The notes under the pieces are model-generated. The model worked only from the letters and a program-made list of their open reading frames with translations. It had not been told where the DNA came from and ran no database searches. 64,000 bases of DNA, taken from contig JAEOTO010000031.1 in the NCBI GenBank assembly GCA_016839805.1, positions 62,001 through 126,000 of the forward strand, read 5' to 3'. Positions 24,111-33,289 of the stretch are shown piece by piece (within the stretch, counting starts at the first letter, position 1; the number at the start of each line of letters is the position of its first letter). This DNA comes from Candidatus Hermodarchaeota archaeon. Lineage in GTDB: Archaea; Asgardarchaeota; Hermodarchaeia; Hermodarchaeales; Hermodarchaeaceae. The position numbers and the translations under genes are program-made.

Positions 24111-24620
24111 CTACCAATGTTCTCTATGCACACGCGACTTATCATATTGTGTACGCGGTTCTTTTTCTTCTGCCGGATGTCCAACTGAGATTAAACTCAA
24201 TGGAATAATATCATCCGGAAGACCGAAGATCTCCTTGACGGGTCTAACACGGTTTTCATGGGGATAAATCCCAAGCCACACAGCACCAAGGCCCAACAAC
24301 GGAGCAGCAAGAAGAAGGTTTTCAGTGGCCGCGGAACAGTCTTGAACCCAATAGTGTGGTGAAGCACTTTCAATCCCACAAATTGCGATGCATAGGGGAG
24401 CACCATGGAGCAATTTGGCACCAGATTTGATTTCAGCGAGTTTATCTAATTTTTTCCGATCAGTGGTTATGATAAAGTGCCAAGGTTTCCGATTTGCAGC
24501 AGAGGGAGCAGCCATAGCGGCCTCAAGCAGCGCTTGGACATCATCTTCACTAACTGGCTGCTTTGTGTACTTACGAATACTACGCCTTGAAAGAATCATT
24601 TTTATCTGGTCTTTAGTCAT
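24111..24620 (-). CDS. Nitroreductase-family FMN protein
   Basis: A 169-residue FMN-dependent nitroreductase-fold enzyme. FMN phosphate contacts are in RRSIRKYTKQPVSEDD, the AAPSAANRKPWHFI motif is conserved, and LLAAPLLGLGAVWLGIYP and SVGHPAEEK close the fold. Members reduce quinones, nitro compounds or flavins with NAD(P)H; the substrate is unknown. AGGAG lies 7 nt before the ATG. The tRNA-Arg gene ends 30 nt upstream on the same strand, and the methyltransferase starts 6 nt downstream. Confidence 0.92.
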   Translation of the reverse strand: MTKDQIKMILSRRSIRKYTKQPVSEDDVQALLEAAMAAPSAANRKPWHFIITTDRKKLDKLAEIKSGAKLLHGAPLCIAICGIESASPHYWVQDCSAATENLLLAAPLLGLGAVWLGIYPHENRVRPVKEIFGLPDDIIPLSLISVGHPAEEKEPRTQYDKSRVHREHW

Positions 24621-24650
24621 TTTTTTCTCCTCTAGGAGGTCAGTAGGTTA

Positions 24651-24727
24651 TGGCGGGCCCGGTGGGATTCGAACCCACGATTACCGGCTTAGAGGGCCGG
24701 TGCCTTATCCAGCTTGGCCACGGGCCC
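24651..24727 (-). tRNA. tRNA-Arg (anticodon UCU), CCA encoded
   Basis: Reading the minus strand gives a full cloverleaf: acceptor GGGCCCG/CGGGCCC, anticodon arm CCGGC-CCTCTAA-GCCGG with UCU at positions 34-36, T-arm GTGGG-TTCGAAT-CCCAC, discriminator G, and encoded CCA at 24653-24651. No intron. It reads AGA arginine codons. It lies 30 nt upstream of the nitroreductase gene. Confidence 0.95.
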
Positions 24728-24837
24728 AGATTTGAAGGTTTCTCGGATTCGTTAAACCTTGAGAGTGTAGCAGGAGTGGCTGGATAAATTTTTATCTATT
24801 CATCGTGATGTCAGAGTAACATTGCGGGTGGTTATCG

Positions 24838-25053
24838 ATGGATGCTGAGATTGATATTACACATCGCGCGCTGAGCGCTGGAATTGCTGAAATTCAATTA
24901 ACAGAGGCAAAGACGGTTCGAGAATTATTACGCGAGTTAGGTCTACTCCATCGACATTTTGTGGTGCTGGTTGATGGTAGACGGGCATTACTAGATGATG
25001 AAGTTGCTGAAGGTCAACGCGTGATAGTGCTTCCAATTATTGCTGGTGGATAA
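24838..25053 (+). CDS. MoaD/ThiS-family ubiquitin-like sulfur carrier
   Basis: A 71-residue beta-grasp protein ending in the exposed Gly-Gly needed for adenylation by an E1-like enzyme (VLPIIAGG). The internal VRELLRELGL and DDEVAEGQRVIVLP are typical. It could provide sulfur for molybdopterin (useful to AOR here), for tRNA thiolation, or act as a SAMP-type protein modifier; no E1 or MoaE is nearby to decide. It stands between tRNA-Arg (divergent) and the convergent metallohydrolase, whose stop is 10 nt away. Confidence 0.85.
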   Translation: MDAEIDITHRALSAGIAEIQLTEAKTVRELLRELGLLHRHFVVLVDGRRALLDDEVAEGQRVIVLPIIAGG

Positions 25054-25063
25054 CGCCAAAGTT

Positions 25064-25948
25064 TCATACAATTTCAATTTTTTCTTCATTTGGGAGAAAA
25101 ATAGACATTGAATGTGTGAATTCTTTTCGGAGTTCTTTGATTGTTTTCTTATATTCCGCATAGGATAGGTGAGTTGTTAGGTGTGTTAAGAGCACATGTT
25201 TAACGTGTCCCTGATGAGCAATCTCAAAGGCTTGTCGAAGTGTGAGATGGGGGGCCTCTTCAGGTGGTTCCCATTGCGGATAAACCCAGGAGGCATCGAT
25301 GATAAGTAAATCTGCGTCTTTGGTCTTTTCAGCTAGGTGAGAGGAGGGACCTGTGTCACCTGTATAGACGATTTTTCGCTGACGGGGTGTAAGATGGTAT
25401 TGCGTAGAATCGATGCGTTTTGACGCTATCTTCGGACTTTTCCCTTGTGCAATGGCAGACCAATGTTTTTGTGGTATACCATCAGTCTCAAGTTTTTTAG
25501 TATCTAATCGGTATTTGGGAGACTCAGTGATAATAAATCCACAACTGGGACCACGATGATTTACGGAAAAAGCTTCAACTGTTAATTTATCAATACAGCA
25601 TGCTCCTGATTCAGGTGAGAGAGGGCAGAGCTTAAGAAAGGTAGGTTCACCACTAATTTGAACAAGTTGATTAATGGTTGATTTGATTCCTTGCGGATGG
25701 ATTATTTTGATTTCATGGTGCCAATCTCGCTGATGTAAAAACCATAGAAGAGGAGGTAATCCCCATAAATGATCTAGATGTCCATGACTGAGGAGTATCG
25801 CAGAGAGCCCTCGCAGGCGTAACCCGCGTCGCCAAATTTCTGTTATAGTTCCTGGTCCAGTATCGAGAATCAAGCGAGTTCCTTCCCAGTTAATCATAAT
25901 CGAAGTGGAAAGGGAAGCAGCCCCATGCAATGGATAAATGGAAATCAT
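25064..25948 (-). CDS. Metallo-beta-lactamase-fold hydrolase, RNase Z-like
   Basis: A 294-residue MBL-fold protein. The zinc motif SHGHLDHLWGLP, the distal histidine in VNHRGPSCGF, the metal aspartate in VYTGDTGPS, and the C-terminal LLTHLTTHLSY histidines are all present, consistent with a binuclear zinc site. Layout and length resemble the RNase Z/ElaC and arylsulfatase-like group. tRNA 3' processing is possible, but the sequence does not prove it. It converges on the ThiS-like gene. Confidence 0.85.
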   Translation of the reverse strand: MISIYPLHGAASLSTSIMINWEGTRLILDTGPGTITEIWRRGLRLRGLSAILLSHGHLDHLWGLPPLLWFLHQRDWHHEIKIIHPQGIKSTINQLVQISGEPTFLKLCPLSPESGACCIDKLTVEAFSVNHRGPSCGFIITESPKYRLDTKKLETDGIPQKHWSAIAQGKSPKIASKRIDSTQYHLTPRQRKIVYTGDTGPSSHLAEKTKDADLLIIDASWVYPQWEPPEEAPHLTLRQAFEIAHQGHVKHVLLTHLTTHLSYAEYKKTIKELRKEFTHSMSIFLPNEEKIEIV

Positions 25949-26072
25949 CGTTGTAGAAGTGTAGTTGATGAGATGTTATTAAGAAGTGCTCCTACCAGAA
26001 AATCTTTTAAAATCATTGGAGCATTCGGGTTCACTCTATTAATTAGTTTCAACTGCATGATGGTGCGCAACC

Positions 26073-27449
26073 GTGAAGAAAAAGACATCACTGATCTCTA
26101 TTATGTTCCTGCTTAGCGTTCTTATTATCCAACCTCTCCTAGTTCCGACATTGAACATGCTAGGAGGACCAGGCATTAGGTTGACACCTGAGGACAATTT
26201 ACGAGCACCACCAGTTCCACAAGGTTCATCAGAGTGGATCGATGTATCCTTAGAAGTTGAGTATTCCTATGATGACACAGCGACCATTTCCTGGACTGGT
26301 CGCCCCGCCACAGGTCCATCATCGCCATTTAATCCACTTTATAATTGGACTAAATCAGGTTCAATTGAAGGGGGGATATATGACGAGAATCCTGGTAATG
26401 CCACCATTATCGCCATTCCCTGGGATAATCTGACAACAGCAGCTGAAGTGGCAGATTTTCTTAACTATACAATGGAAAATTACGTCCGATATACGAGCTG
26501 GCCCTCGCTTAGTATTTTTAACTTTACTGAATACGAGAATACGACTCTGTGGGTGTTCAATGACACGATTGCTTCACATCTAGAATTTTTCAACACCACG
26601 TTATATCATGTTGTTAATGCAACAGCCTATCTTGTCAATGGTTTTAATGCCACAGGTATTATCGCAGCAATGACCGAATACCGGATTTATTTGGAATGGT
26701 TTGAGGCTCAACCTATTGCGGAAGTTACCTTCTCGTATACTATTGAGAATGCAAGTCTTCTAGCCGGGGACATCTACAACTTCAGCCTTGGACGAGCAAT
26801 GGGTCTTATGGCTCCCCTAAACTTGACTGGTTCTGGAAGCCTGACCATTAGGGGACCCTATAACCGTATGATCACCGATGGTTCACCTGCTTCTGCCTTT
26901 GTGAATAAGATTTTCCCCTACTTTCCGATTGGGGATGAGATATACGATTTCAATGAGACGGAACAAGAATTTGATTATAATGTCTGGTATAAGGAACCGA
27001 TCTCAGATATTTCCATATCACGAGAAGTCACTCCTACTGGTCTTAATCGGGGTGGTTTAATCGCTGTGACAATCACCGTGATTAATACCGGGGATGTTCC
27101 CTTTGCTGAAATTATTGTCGGAGATGTTATTGCTATTGAAACGGGAATGTTTCAGTTAGTCAGTGGAACGGCATCCATTCGCGTTTTTAACCTGGAGCCA
27201 GGAGCAAACATTACCCTGGAATATACGGCGATTGCACTGGTCACGGGAGTCTATGACTATCCTGCCGTTCAAGTTGCTGGCATTGATATGTTCTCGAACC
27301 AATTTACATTCACGTCAACCAGCCAATCACTTACTATTGGCAATGGTCTCACCCCCAATGAGATTGTACTCATCCAAATCGCAGTTGCCCTCATCATTAT
27401 TGTTGTCGTGCTCCTTGTGCTGTATCGATTCCGACGTCGAATCTTCTAA
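26073..27449 (+). CDS. Secreted, C-terminally anchored surface protein with a DUF11-like domain
   Basis: A 458-residue protein starting at GTG 26073, with an N-terminal signal (KKKTSLISIMFLLSVLIIQP) and a C-terminal membrane helix (VLIQIAVALIIIVVVLLVLY) followed by RFRRRIF. The exposed part contains many N-x-S/T sites typical of archaeal glycosylated surface proteins. Residues about 310-410 resemble a DUF11/CARDB-like beta sandwich (GLNRGGLIAVTITVINTGD). No enzyme motif. It likely belongs to the cell envelope. Confidence 0.8.
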   Translation: MKKKTSLISIMFLLSVLIIQPLLVPTLNMLGGPGIRLTPEDNLRAPPVPQGSSEWIDVSLEVEYSYDDTATISWTGRPATGPSSPFNPLYNWTKSGSIEGGIYDENPGNATIIAIPWDNLTTAAEVADFLNYTMENYVRYTSWPSLSIFNFTEYENTTLWVFNDTIASHLEFFNTTLYHVVNATAYLVNGFNATGIIAAMTEYRIYLEWFEAQPIAEVTFSYTIENASLLAGDIYNFSLGRAMGLMAPLNLTGSGSLTIRGPYNRMITDGSPASAFVNKIFPYFPIGDEIYDFNETEQEFDYNVWYKEPISDISISREVTPTGLNRGGLIAVTITVINTGDVPFAEIIVGDVIAIETGMFQLVSGTASIRVFNLEPGANITLEYTAIALVTGVYDYPAVQVAGIDMFSNQFTFTSTSQSLTIGNGLTPNEIVLIQIAVALIIIVVVLLVLYRFRRRIF

Positions 27450-27576
27450 CCCAATAATAACACAACACTACCAACCTGTAAATTCAATAAGAACCTTGGA
27501 GAGTTTACCATTGAAACATGGTTGGGCAAACTCCTAAAAGCAAAGAGCCATAACATCCTAAGGGCGGTCATGTGAG

Positions 27577-28929
27577 ATGCCAAAAGACGAACCTGCAGGT
27601 TATTTAGGTGAAGCTCAGAAAACCCTTAATCGGGTGAAAGCGAAAATCGGTGATCGGATTCGAGTTTCAACTACGGAAAATATCTTCGAAGGAATCGTTA
27701 TCCCTCGTGCAGAAATTGGGGCAGATGACCAGCATATCATCATTAAACTGGATTCAGGGTATAATATCGGTATCCATGTCAACAACATCCAAAAGATCGA
27801 ACGAGTAGCCCCAGGAAGGAAGGCACAGCCAGAACTTCCTCCAATAACCCGTAAAACAAAGAAAGGATTACCATGGGCGAGTATCCTAAGTACAGGCGGG
27901 ACAATTGCAAGTCGTGTTGATTATCAAACCGGAGCTGTAAATCCCGCATTAACAGCAGACGACCTCTATACAGTAGTCCCCGAGCTGGGTAATCTTGCAA
28001 ACATCCGTGCTGAAGTGCTCTTTAGCGTCTTTAGTGAAAATCTCTTGCCTAGCCATTGGACTACAATGGCGGAACAGATTGCAAAACATCTTGATGAATC
28101 AGAAGGTGTAGTCATTCCCCATGGTACGGATACCCTCGGCTATACAGCCGCCGCCTTAAGTTTTGCCTTACAGAATCTTCCGGGTCCAGTGATATTGACT
28201 GGTTCTCAGCGTTCATCAGATCGACCCTCATCAGATGCCGCGCTGAATCTAACAGCTGCGGTTATTATAGCGGTGCAAGGACCGATTGCAGAAGTAATAA
28301 TTGCTATGCATCGTTACCCCGATGACACAAGCATAGCTCTCTATCCAGGTACCCAAGTTCGTAAATGTCATACCAGTCGGCGAGATGCGTTCAAACCTAT
28401 TAACGCAGATCTTCTTGGGGAAGTAAAAAATGGGCAGGTCTACATACTCGTTGACGAGAACTCTTATCTTCATCGAGATAAGACGCGCCAGATACGTCTT
28501 CAGCCAGAATTTGATCCAAAAGTTGCATTAATCAAAACCACTCCGGGGTTGATGGGAGAACGAATTGATGTGCTAATTGACCAGGGCTACCATGGCATTG
28601 TGATTGAGGGAACCGGGCTGGGCCATGCTCCTGAAGCAATCTTTGAAGCAATTGAAAGGGCACAATCGGAACAGATCCCTGTTGTTATGACATCCCAATG
28701 TATTTGGGGTCGGGTACAAATGCGGGTTTACCGTACTGGCGTAGAACTAGTTCAACGGGGAGTTATCCCCGGAGAAGACATGATCGCTGAGACAGCTTTT
28801 GTAAAACTCATGTGGGTTCTAGCCCAAACTCGGGATTCCACTGAAGTTCAAAAGCGAATGTTAACACCAATTGCTGGAGAAATTACCGAGTGTTCAAAAC
28901 GGAGTCAGTATGAAGAGTTGAGCCCTTAA
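27577..28929 (+). CDS. gatD: Glutamyl-tRNA(Gln) amidotransferase subunit D
   Basis: A 450-residue archaeal GatD. An N-terminal about 80-residue beta-barrel domain (GDRIRVSTTENIFEGIVIP) is followed by a type-I L-asparaginase domain with the catalytic threonine motif ILSTGGTIASR near residue 110 and the second motif VIPHGTDTLGYTAAAL. It releases ammonia from glutamine or asparagine for GatE to convert Glu-tRNA(Gln) to Gln-tRNA(Gln). Its stop codon overlaps the gatE start (TAATG), showing a tight operon. Confidence 0.96.
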   Translation: MPKDEPAGYLGEAQKTLNRVKAKIGDRIRVSTTENIFEGIVIPRAEIGADDQHIIIKLDSGYNIGIHVNNIQKIERVAPGRKAQPELPPITRKTKKGLPWASILSTGGTIASRVDYQTGAVNPALTADDLYTVVPELGNLANIRAEVLFSVFSENLLPSHWTTMAEQIAKHLDESEGVVIPHGTDTLGYTAAALSFALQNLPGPVILTGSQRSSDRPSSDAALNLTAAVIIAVQGPIAEVIIAMHRYPDDTSIALYPGTQVRKCHTSRRDAFKPINADLLGEVKNGQVYILVDENSYLHRDKTRQIRLQPEFDPKVALIKTTPGLMGERIDVLIDQGYHGIVIEGTGLGHAPEAIFEAIERAQSEQIPVVMTSQCIWGRVQMRVYRTGVELVQRGVIPGEDMIAETAFVKLMWVLAQTRDSTEVQKRMLTPIAGEITECSKRSQYEELSP

Positions 28930-30839
28930 TGACCAAGATCGACTATGAAAAAGTTGGAGCGTTAATTGGTATTGAAGTCCACCAGCAGCTCGATACTAAG
29001 ACTAAGCTCTTTTGCAGCTGTCCGACTAAAATTCGCGAAGATGAACCACATTTTACATTTCTCCGTCGGTTACGTCCCACTCAAAGTGAATTAGGTGAAG
29101 TTGATCCCGCAGCTTTATTTGAATTTCACAAGGGACGAGTTCACATCTATGAGAATTACAACGATAGTATTTGCCTCGTCGAACAAGATGAAGAACCGCC
29201 CCATCTTCTCGACAAGGAAGCTGTGAATTTTGCCCTTGAAATCGCATTGCTCATGAACGCACAACCTGTCGATGAGATTCAAATCATGCGGAAATTGGTG
29301 ATTGACGGAAGCAATACCACTGGATTTCAACGCAGTGTAGTAGTAGCCTTCGGGGGAGCAATTCAAGTAAATGGGTTAGAGGTTCCAATACAGACAATTG
29401 GTGTCGAAGAGGATGCAGCTAGGAAAATCCGCGAAGAGGGAGCTAGAACTTATTGGCGGTTAGATCGGTTAGGAATACCCTTGATTGAAGTTGCCACAGC
29501 TCCTGTTATGAAAACACCAGAACAAGTGCAAGCGACTGCTCTTCGAATTGGTCAAATCTTTCGAGTCACCGGTAAGGTCAAACGAGGGCTAGGAACCATT
29601 CGTCAAGACATTAATGTTTCAATTAAAGACGGGGCAATAATTGAGATTAAGGGTGTTCAGAAACTCAATCTCATTGGACAAGTAGTAAAGTACGAAGTGC
29701 AACGCCAAGTCGAACTCTTGAAGTTACGAGATGAATTGAAAAAACGTGGGGTTCGTGCCAGCAAAATAACAAAAAGGGTTCACGAAGTAACCTCCCTATT
29801 CAAGAAAAGCACAAGCAAAGTCATTAAAGCAGCATTGAAACGCAAGGAGGGTGTATTCGCCCTTATGCTTCCAGGTTTTGCAAGTTTAGTAGGTAAAGAA
29901 CTTCAACCTGGTCGCCGATTGGGGAGTGAATTCGCAGATTATGCCCAGTTTTGGGGTGGAGTGAAAGGAGTTTTCCATACGGATGAACTGCCCAAGTACG
30001 GAATTACCACAAACGATGTTGAAAATTTACGAAAACATTTACAGGCTAAGAAAGCGGATGCGATCATTATTGTTGCTGCGACCAAGACAGCTGCTACTGA
30101 AGCGCTAAAAGCTGTTGGTGACCGTGCTCGTCAGTCATTGAAGGGAGTTCCTGCTGAAACACGAGGTCCACTTGCGGATGGAACAACACGATATTCACGT
30201 CCTCGTCCTGGTGCCGCTCGGATGTACCCAGAGACGGATGTCGCTCCTGTGTCTGTAACAGTAGAACATCTTGATCAGATACGAAAACAGTTACCCGAGT
30301 TACCGGAAGAGAAAATACACAAGTTCCAAGAAGAGTATCAACTCAGCGAAGAACTAGCCCAAATTATGATCCGCTCCTTACGTATAGACCTCTTTGAAGC
30401 AATCACCAAGCAGCATCCTGAATTAGCAGTGATTATTGCTTCAACTCTCGAAACTCTATGGAGGAATCTTGAAAGAGAGGAAATCGCAGTTGATGACATT
30501 TCAGAGCAGCAGATAGTCCTCCTTTTTGATAGACTAGCTCAAAACCAATTTGCAAAGGAGGCTATTCCTGAACTATTAACCTGGCTAGCGAATAACCCTG
30601 ATGGTGCGGTAGATGATGGAATAGAAGCTTTGGGATTGGGTGTGATCTCTCAAAAAGAACTTGAAGCTATTGTCTCAAAAATTGTGAAAGCAAACAAGGA
30701 GATGATTGCTGAACGTGGTGAACGGGCAATGGGACCCCTGATGGGAAAGGTCATGAATGAGGTACGAGGTCGAGCAGATGGAAAACTTGTGAACGAGCTC
30801 CTTCGTTCAGCAATTCGAACGCAGCTTGAACCACAATAG
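28929..30839 (+). CDS. gatE: Glutamyl-tRNA(Gln) amidotransferase subunit E
   Basis: A 636-residue archaeal GatE, normal length, partner of GatD. The GatB-like kinase core starts GALIGIEVHQQLDTKTKLFC with metal-binding cysteines (FCSCP). The GatE-specific AspRS-like insert lies about residues 290-410 (FALMLPGFASLVGKELQPGR). The tRNA-binding helical tail with YqeY-type segment ends the protein (MGPLMGKVMNEVRGRADG). It phosphorylates and amidates Glu-tRNA(Gln). Start overlaps gatD stop by one base. Confidence 0.96.
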   Translation: MTKIDYEKVGALIGIEVHQQLDTKTKLFCSCPTKIREDEPHFTFLRRLRPTQSELGEVDPAALFEFHKGRVHIYENYNDSICLVEQDEEPPHLLDKEAVNFALEIALLMNAQPVDEIQIMRKLVIDGSNTTGFQRSVVVAFGGAIQVNGLEVPIQTIGVEEDAARKIREEGARTYWRLDRLGIPLIEVATAPVMKTPEQVQATALRIGQIFRVTGKVKRGLGTIRQDINVSIKDGAIIEIKGVQKLNLIGQVVKYEVQRQVELLKLRDELKKRGVRASKITKRVHEVTSLFKKSTSKVIKAALKRKEGVFALMLPGFASLVGKELQPGRRLGSEFADYAQFWGGVKGVFHTDELPKYGITTNDVENLRKHLQAKKADAIIIVAATKTAATEALKAVGDRARQSLKGVPAETRGPLADGTTRYSRPRPGAARMYPETDVAPVSVTVEHLDQIRKQLPELPEEKIHKFQEEYQLSEELAQIMIRSLRIDLFEAITKQHPELAVIIASTLETLWRNLEREEIAVDDISEQQIVLLFDRLAQNQFAKEAIPELLTWLANNPDGAVDDGIEALGLGVISQKELEAIVSKIVKANKEMIAERGERAMGPLMGKVMNEVRGRADGKLVNELLRSAIRTQLEPQ

Positions 30840-30854
30840 CGTTTAATACTCTTC

Positions 30855-31466
30855 TCAGTAGGCACCAATTAACAAGCATATCAGTGCCGTGATGAGCCCA
30901 ACTATTACTATGCGAAGCCCACCCGCCAATATATTCGTCTTAGCAATTCGACCCATCCAGACCCCCAAAAGAAAGAGAAAAACCAGTGTGATACTCACAG
31001 AAATAAAACCTGCAAATAAAAAATCCCAGGGAAACAACATCAATGGAATCAGTGGAAGAATGGCTGCAGGTAAAGGAGCGATACCATGAATGAAAGATGC
31101 CCAACCTGTGGCAAAGCGGACAGCTGAATCTACCATACATCCATCCATCGGACGTTGCATTTGCTGTTCCAAGTACTGAATCTCTTTTTTACGTTCCACT
31201 CGTTCTGCCTCATATGCACCCCATCCACTAGATAATGCTAGACCAACAGCTGCGCTTAAACCTGCCCTGACCAATATATCAAGTTCAGAAGGATTTACTA
31301 GCACGCCAAATAACATGGCTCCAGCGAGAGCAGCCAGGACAATAGCAACAATGGTCAAAGCACCATCAAATGCTCCAATAACAATATACCGACGAGTAAG
31401 AGCGCCTAGTTCTGTTATTTGCCAGTACATTCTCAAACGTTCTTGTAAACTAAGTTGGTTCGCCAT
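30855..31466 (-). CDS. VIT1/CCC1-family membrane protein
   Basis: A 203-residue protein with five membrane helices. The first carries YIVIGAFDGALTIVAIVLAAL, the VIT1/CCC1 iron/manganese transporter signature, and GLALSSGWGAYEAERVERKKE supplies the conserved glutamates of the cytoplasmic metal-binding helix. Shorter than plant VIT1, as usual for archaeal members. Probable divalent-metal export or storage; the ion is not certain. It converges on gatE. Confidence 0.82.
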   Translation of the reverse strand: MANQLSLQERLRMYWQITELGALTRRYIVIGAFDGALTIVAIVLAALAGAMLFGVLVNPSELDILVRAGLSAAVGLALSSGWGAYEAERVERKKEIQYLEQQMQRPMDGCMVDSAVRFATGWASFIHGIAPLPAAILPLIPLMLFPWDFLFAGFISVSITLVFLFLLGVWMGRIAKTNILAGGLRIVIVGLITALICLLIGAY

Positions 31467-31582
31467 TCGTCACAACCTAACCCTTCGTTCACGAGGTTAT
31501 TACATAAAATCGAATAACAGAGATATGTGCCTAGATACCCAAAAAGGTCACGTTATTAGTTTACAGAGAAGGGTAATTGGCA

Positions 31583-33091
31583 TTATTTCTGCTTGGATGG
31601 ATGGAGAAAAGAAGGTATTTTCTTGAGAGAGTGCCGTGTTTGACTAGCACTATCACGATTACGAATAGTAGCGGTATCATCATCTAGAGTTTGTGGGTCA
31701 ATAGTAACTGCCTTGGGTATGCCAATTTCATCAGCCCGTGCATAACGACGTCCGATTCGCCCGCGGTCATCATAAAGAACAGCTAATCCCATCTTCCGAC
31801 TTTTTTCGTAGATTTCTTTCGCAACTTCTTCGAGTTCAGGACGATTGAGTAATGGCAGGATTACAGCATGGTATGGAGCTAAATTGGGAGGGAACTGAAA
31901 CCAAGACCATCCTCGGCTCTTATCTTTTGGGCGATAAGTATGCTCTAAAATGGCATAGAGGATACGATCAATTCCGAAAGAGGGTTCGACAACATGAGGG
32001 GTTATTTTTTCACCTTCTACTTCGATGCTCAACTCTTTTTGACTACCCTTCATGTGGGATTGAAGGTCGTGATCTCGGCGATAGGCATTACCAATCACTT
32101 CCTTCCAGCCAAAGCTGAACTGGATTTCCAAATCAAAGTTGCCCCCACTGTAATGAGGAGTTTCTTCTGGGCGCATATGACGAAATCGTATGATTTCTGC
32201 TGGTATTCCAAGCTGTTGAAAAAAGATCATTTCATCACCGAGTATACTTGCCATCCATTGGTTTGGTACAAATTGCTTTTCGAATGCTTCTTTAACAGTA
32301 AGTTGAGTCGAGGAATAATCAGTACTTGATTTTTCAGCAGCTTTGTTTTGTTCTTCACGAGTAACCAGGTTAATGGAAACGTTAGAGACCATATCAAAGA
32401 AAGGGCACTCATTCAAAGATCGAGGATCAATGAAATACTCAATTTCCATTTGGTTAAATTCTCGCACACGAACGATACTTTGACGAGGTGAAATCTCATT
32501 CCGGTAGGACCGACCAATTTGGGCGACACCAAATGGTAATTTTGCCCGCATGGCGGTTTGAACACGCTTAAAACCTAAAAAAATATTCTGGGCTGTTTCC
32601 GGTCGGAGAAAGGCTTGTCTACGGTCACCGCCTACATTAGTACCAAACATGAGCCCAAAACTTTTCACACCCCGCAAAGGCTCTCCACAAACGGGACATC
32701 GGATTTTGTGTTCCATGACTAAGTTAGCAAGTTCATCATTTGACTTCCCTTCGGCGGGTATCTTAAGTAGCTCTTCAATCAATTGGTCGATTCGAGTCAC
32801 ATGACCTTTCGAACATTCAGCAGATGGATCTGTGAAGTGATCAAGGTGTCCCGATGCTTTAAACACTTGACTGGGCAGAATTGTATTACCACTAATCTCA
32901 TAAACATAATCACGCGCTTCTACGAATTGAGTTTTCCAGAGATGGATCAGATTATTTCGAATCCGCGTTCCTATGGGACCAAAATCATAGAAACCAGCTA
33001 AGCCGCCATAAATTTCGGCACTGGGGTAGAGGATTCCACGTCTTAGTGAAACCGTCATTACCTCTTCAAGAAGCGATCGTGGCATATTCAT
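31583..33091 (-). CDS. glyS: Glycyl-tRNA synthetase (alpha2, archaeal/eukaryotic type)
   Basis: A 502-residue class II synthetase, somewhat short for archaeal GlyRS (about 570). Seen are the N-terminal RRGILYPSAEIYGGLAGFYDFGP, motif 2 region FRPETAQNIFLGFKRV and SYRNEISPRQSIVRVREFNQ, motif 3 VVEPSFGIDRILYAILEH, and the C-terminal anticodon-binding domain (AVILPLLNRPELEEVAKEIY). Four cysteines in CSKGHVTRIDQ and CPVCGEPL form a probable zinc site. Charges tRNA-Gly. It stands alone with 200 bp upstream. Confidence 0.95.
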   Translation of the reverse strand: MNMPRSLLEEVMTVSLRRGILYPSAEIYGGLAGFYDFGPIGTRIRNNLIHLWKTQFVEARDYVYEISGNTILPSQVFKASGHLDHFTDPSAECSKGHVTRIDQLIEELLKIPAEGKSNDELANLVMEHKIRCPVCGEPLRGVKSFGLMFGTNVGGDRRQAFLRPETAQNIFLGFKRVQTAMRAKLPFGVAQIGRSYRNEISPRQSIVRVREFNQMEIEYFIDPRSLNECPFFDMVSNVSINLVTREEQNKAAEKSSTDYSSTQLTVKEAFEKQFVPNQWMASILGDEMIFFQQLGIPAEIIRFRHMRPEETPHYSGGNFDLEIQFSFGWKEVIGNAYRRDHDLQSHMKGSQKELSIEVEGEKITPHVVEPSFGIDRILYAILEHTYRPKDKSRGWSWFQFPPNLAPYHAVILPLLNRPELEEVAKEIYEKSRKMGLAVLYDDRGRIGRRYARADEIGIPKAVTIDPQTLDDDTATIRNRDSASQTRHSLKKIPSFLHPSKQK

Positions 33092-33289
33092 TCAACACCG
33101 GATTAGTTTTTTAGCCCTTTATTATAGGCTGTTGAGCCCATTTCATGCTTTATGCCTTTCTGAAACAGTCCGATGTATGAGAGAGGGTGACGAAACATTT
33201 TAAGCATGATGTGTGAGTGGTTAATTACTGCCCAGCGCAGAGATGTAGTTATTACGCTTTCATATTAGTGGGAAAGGTGTAATTCCGAA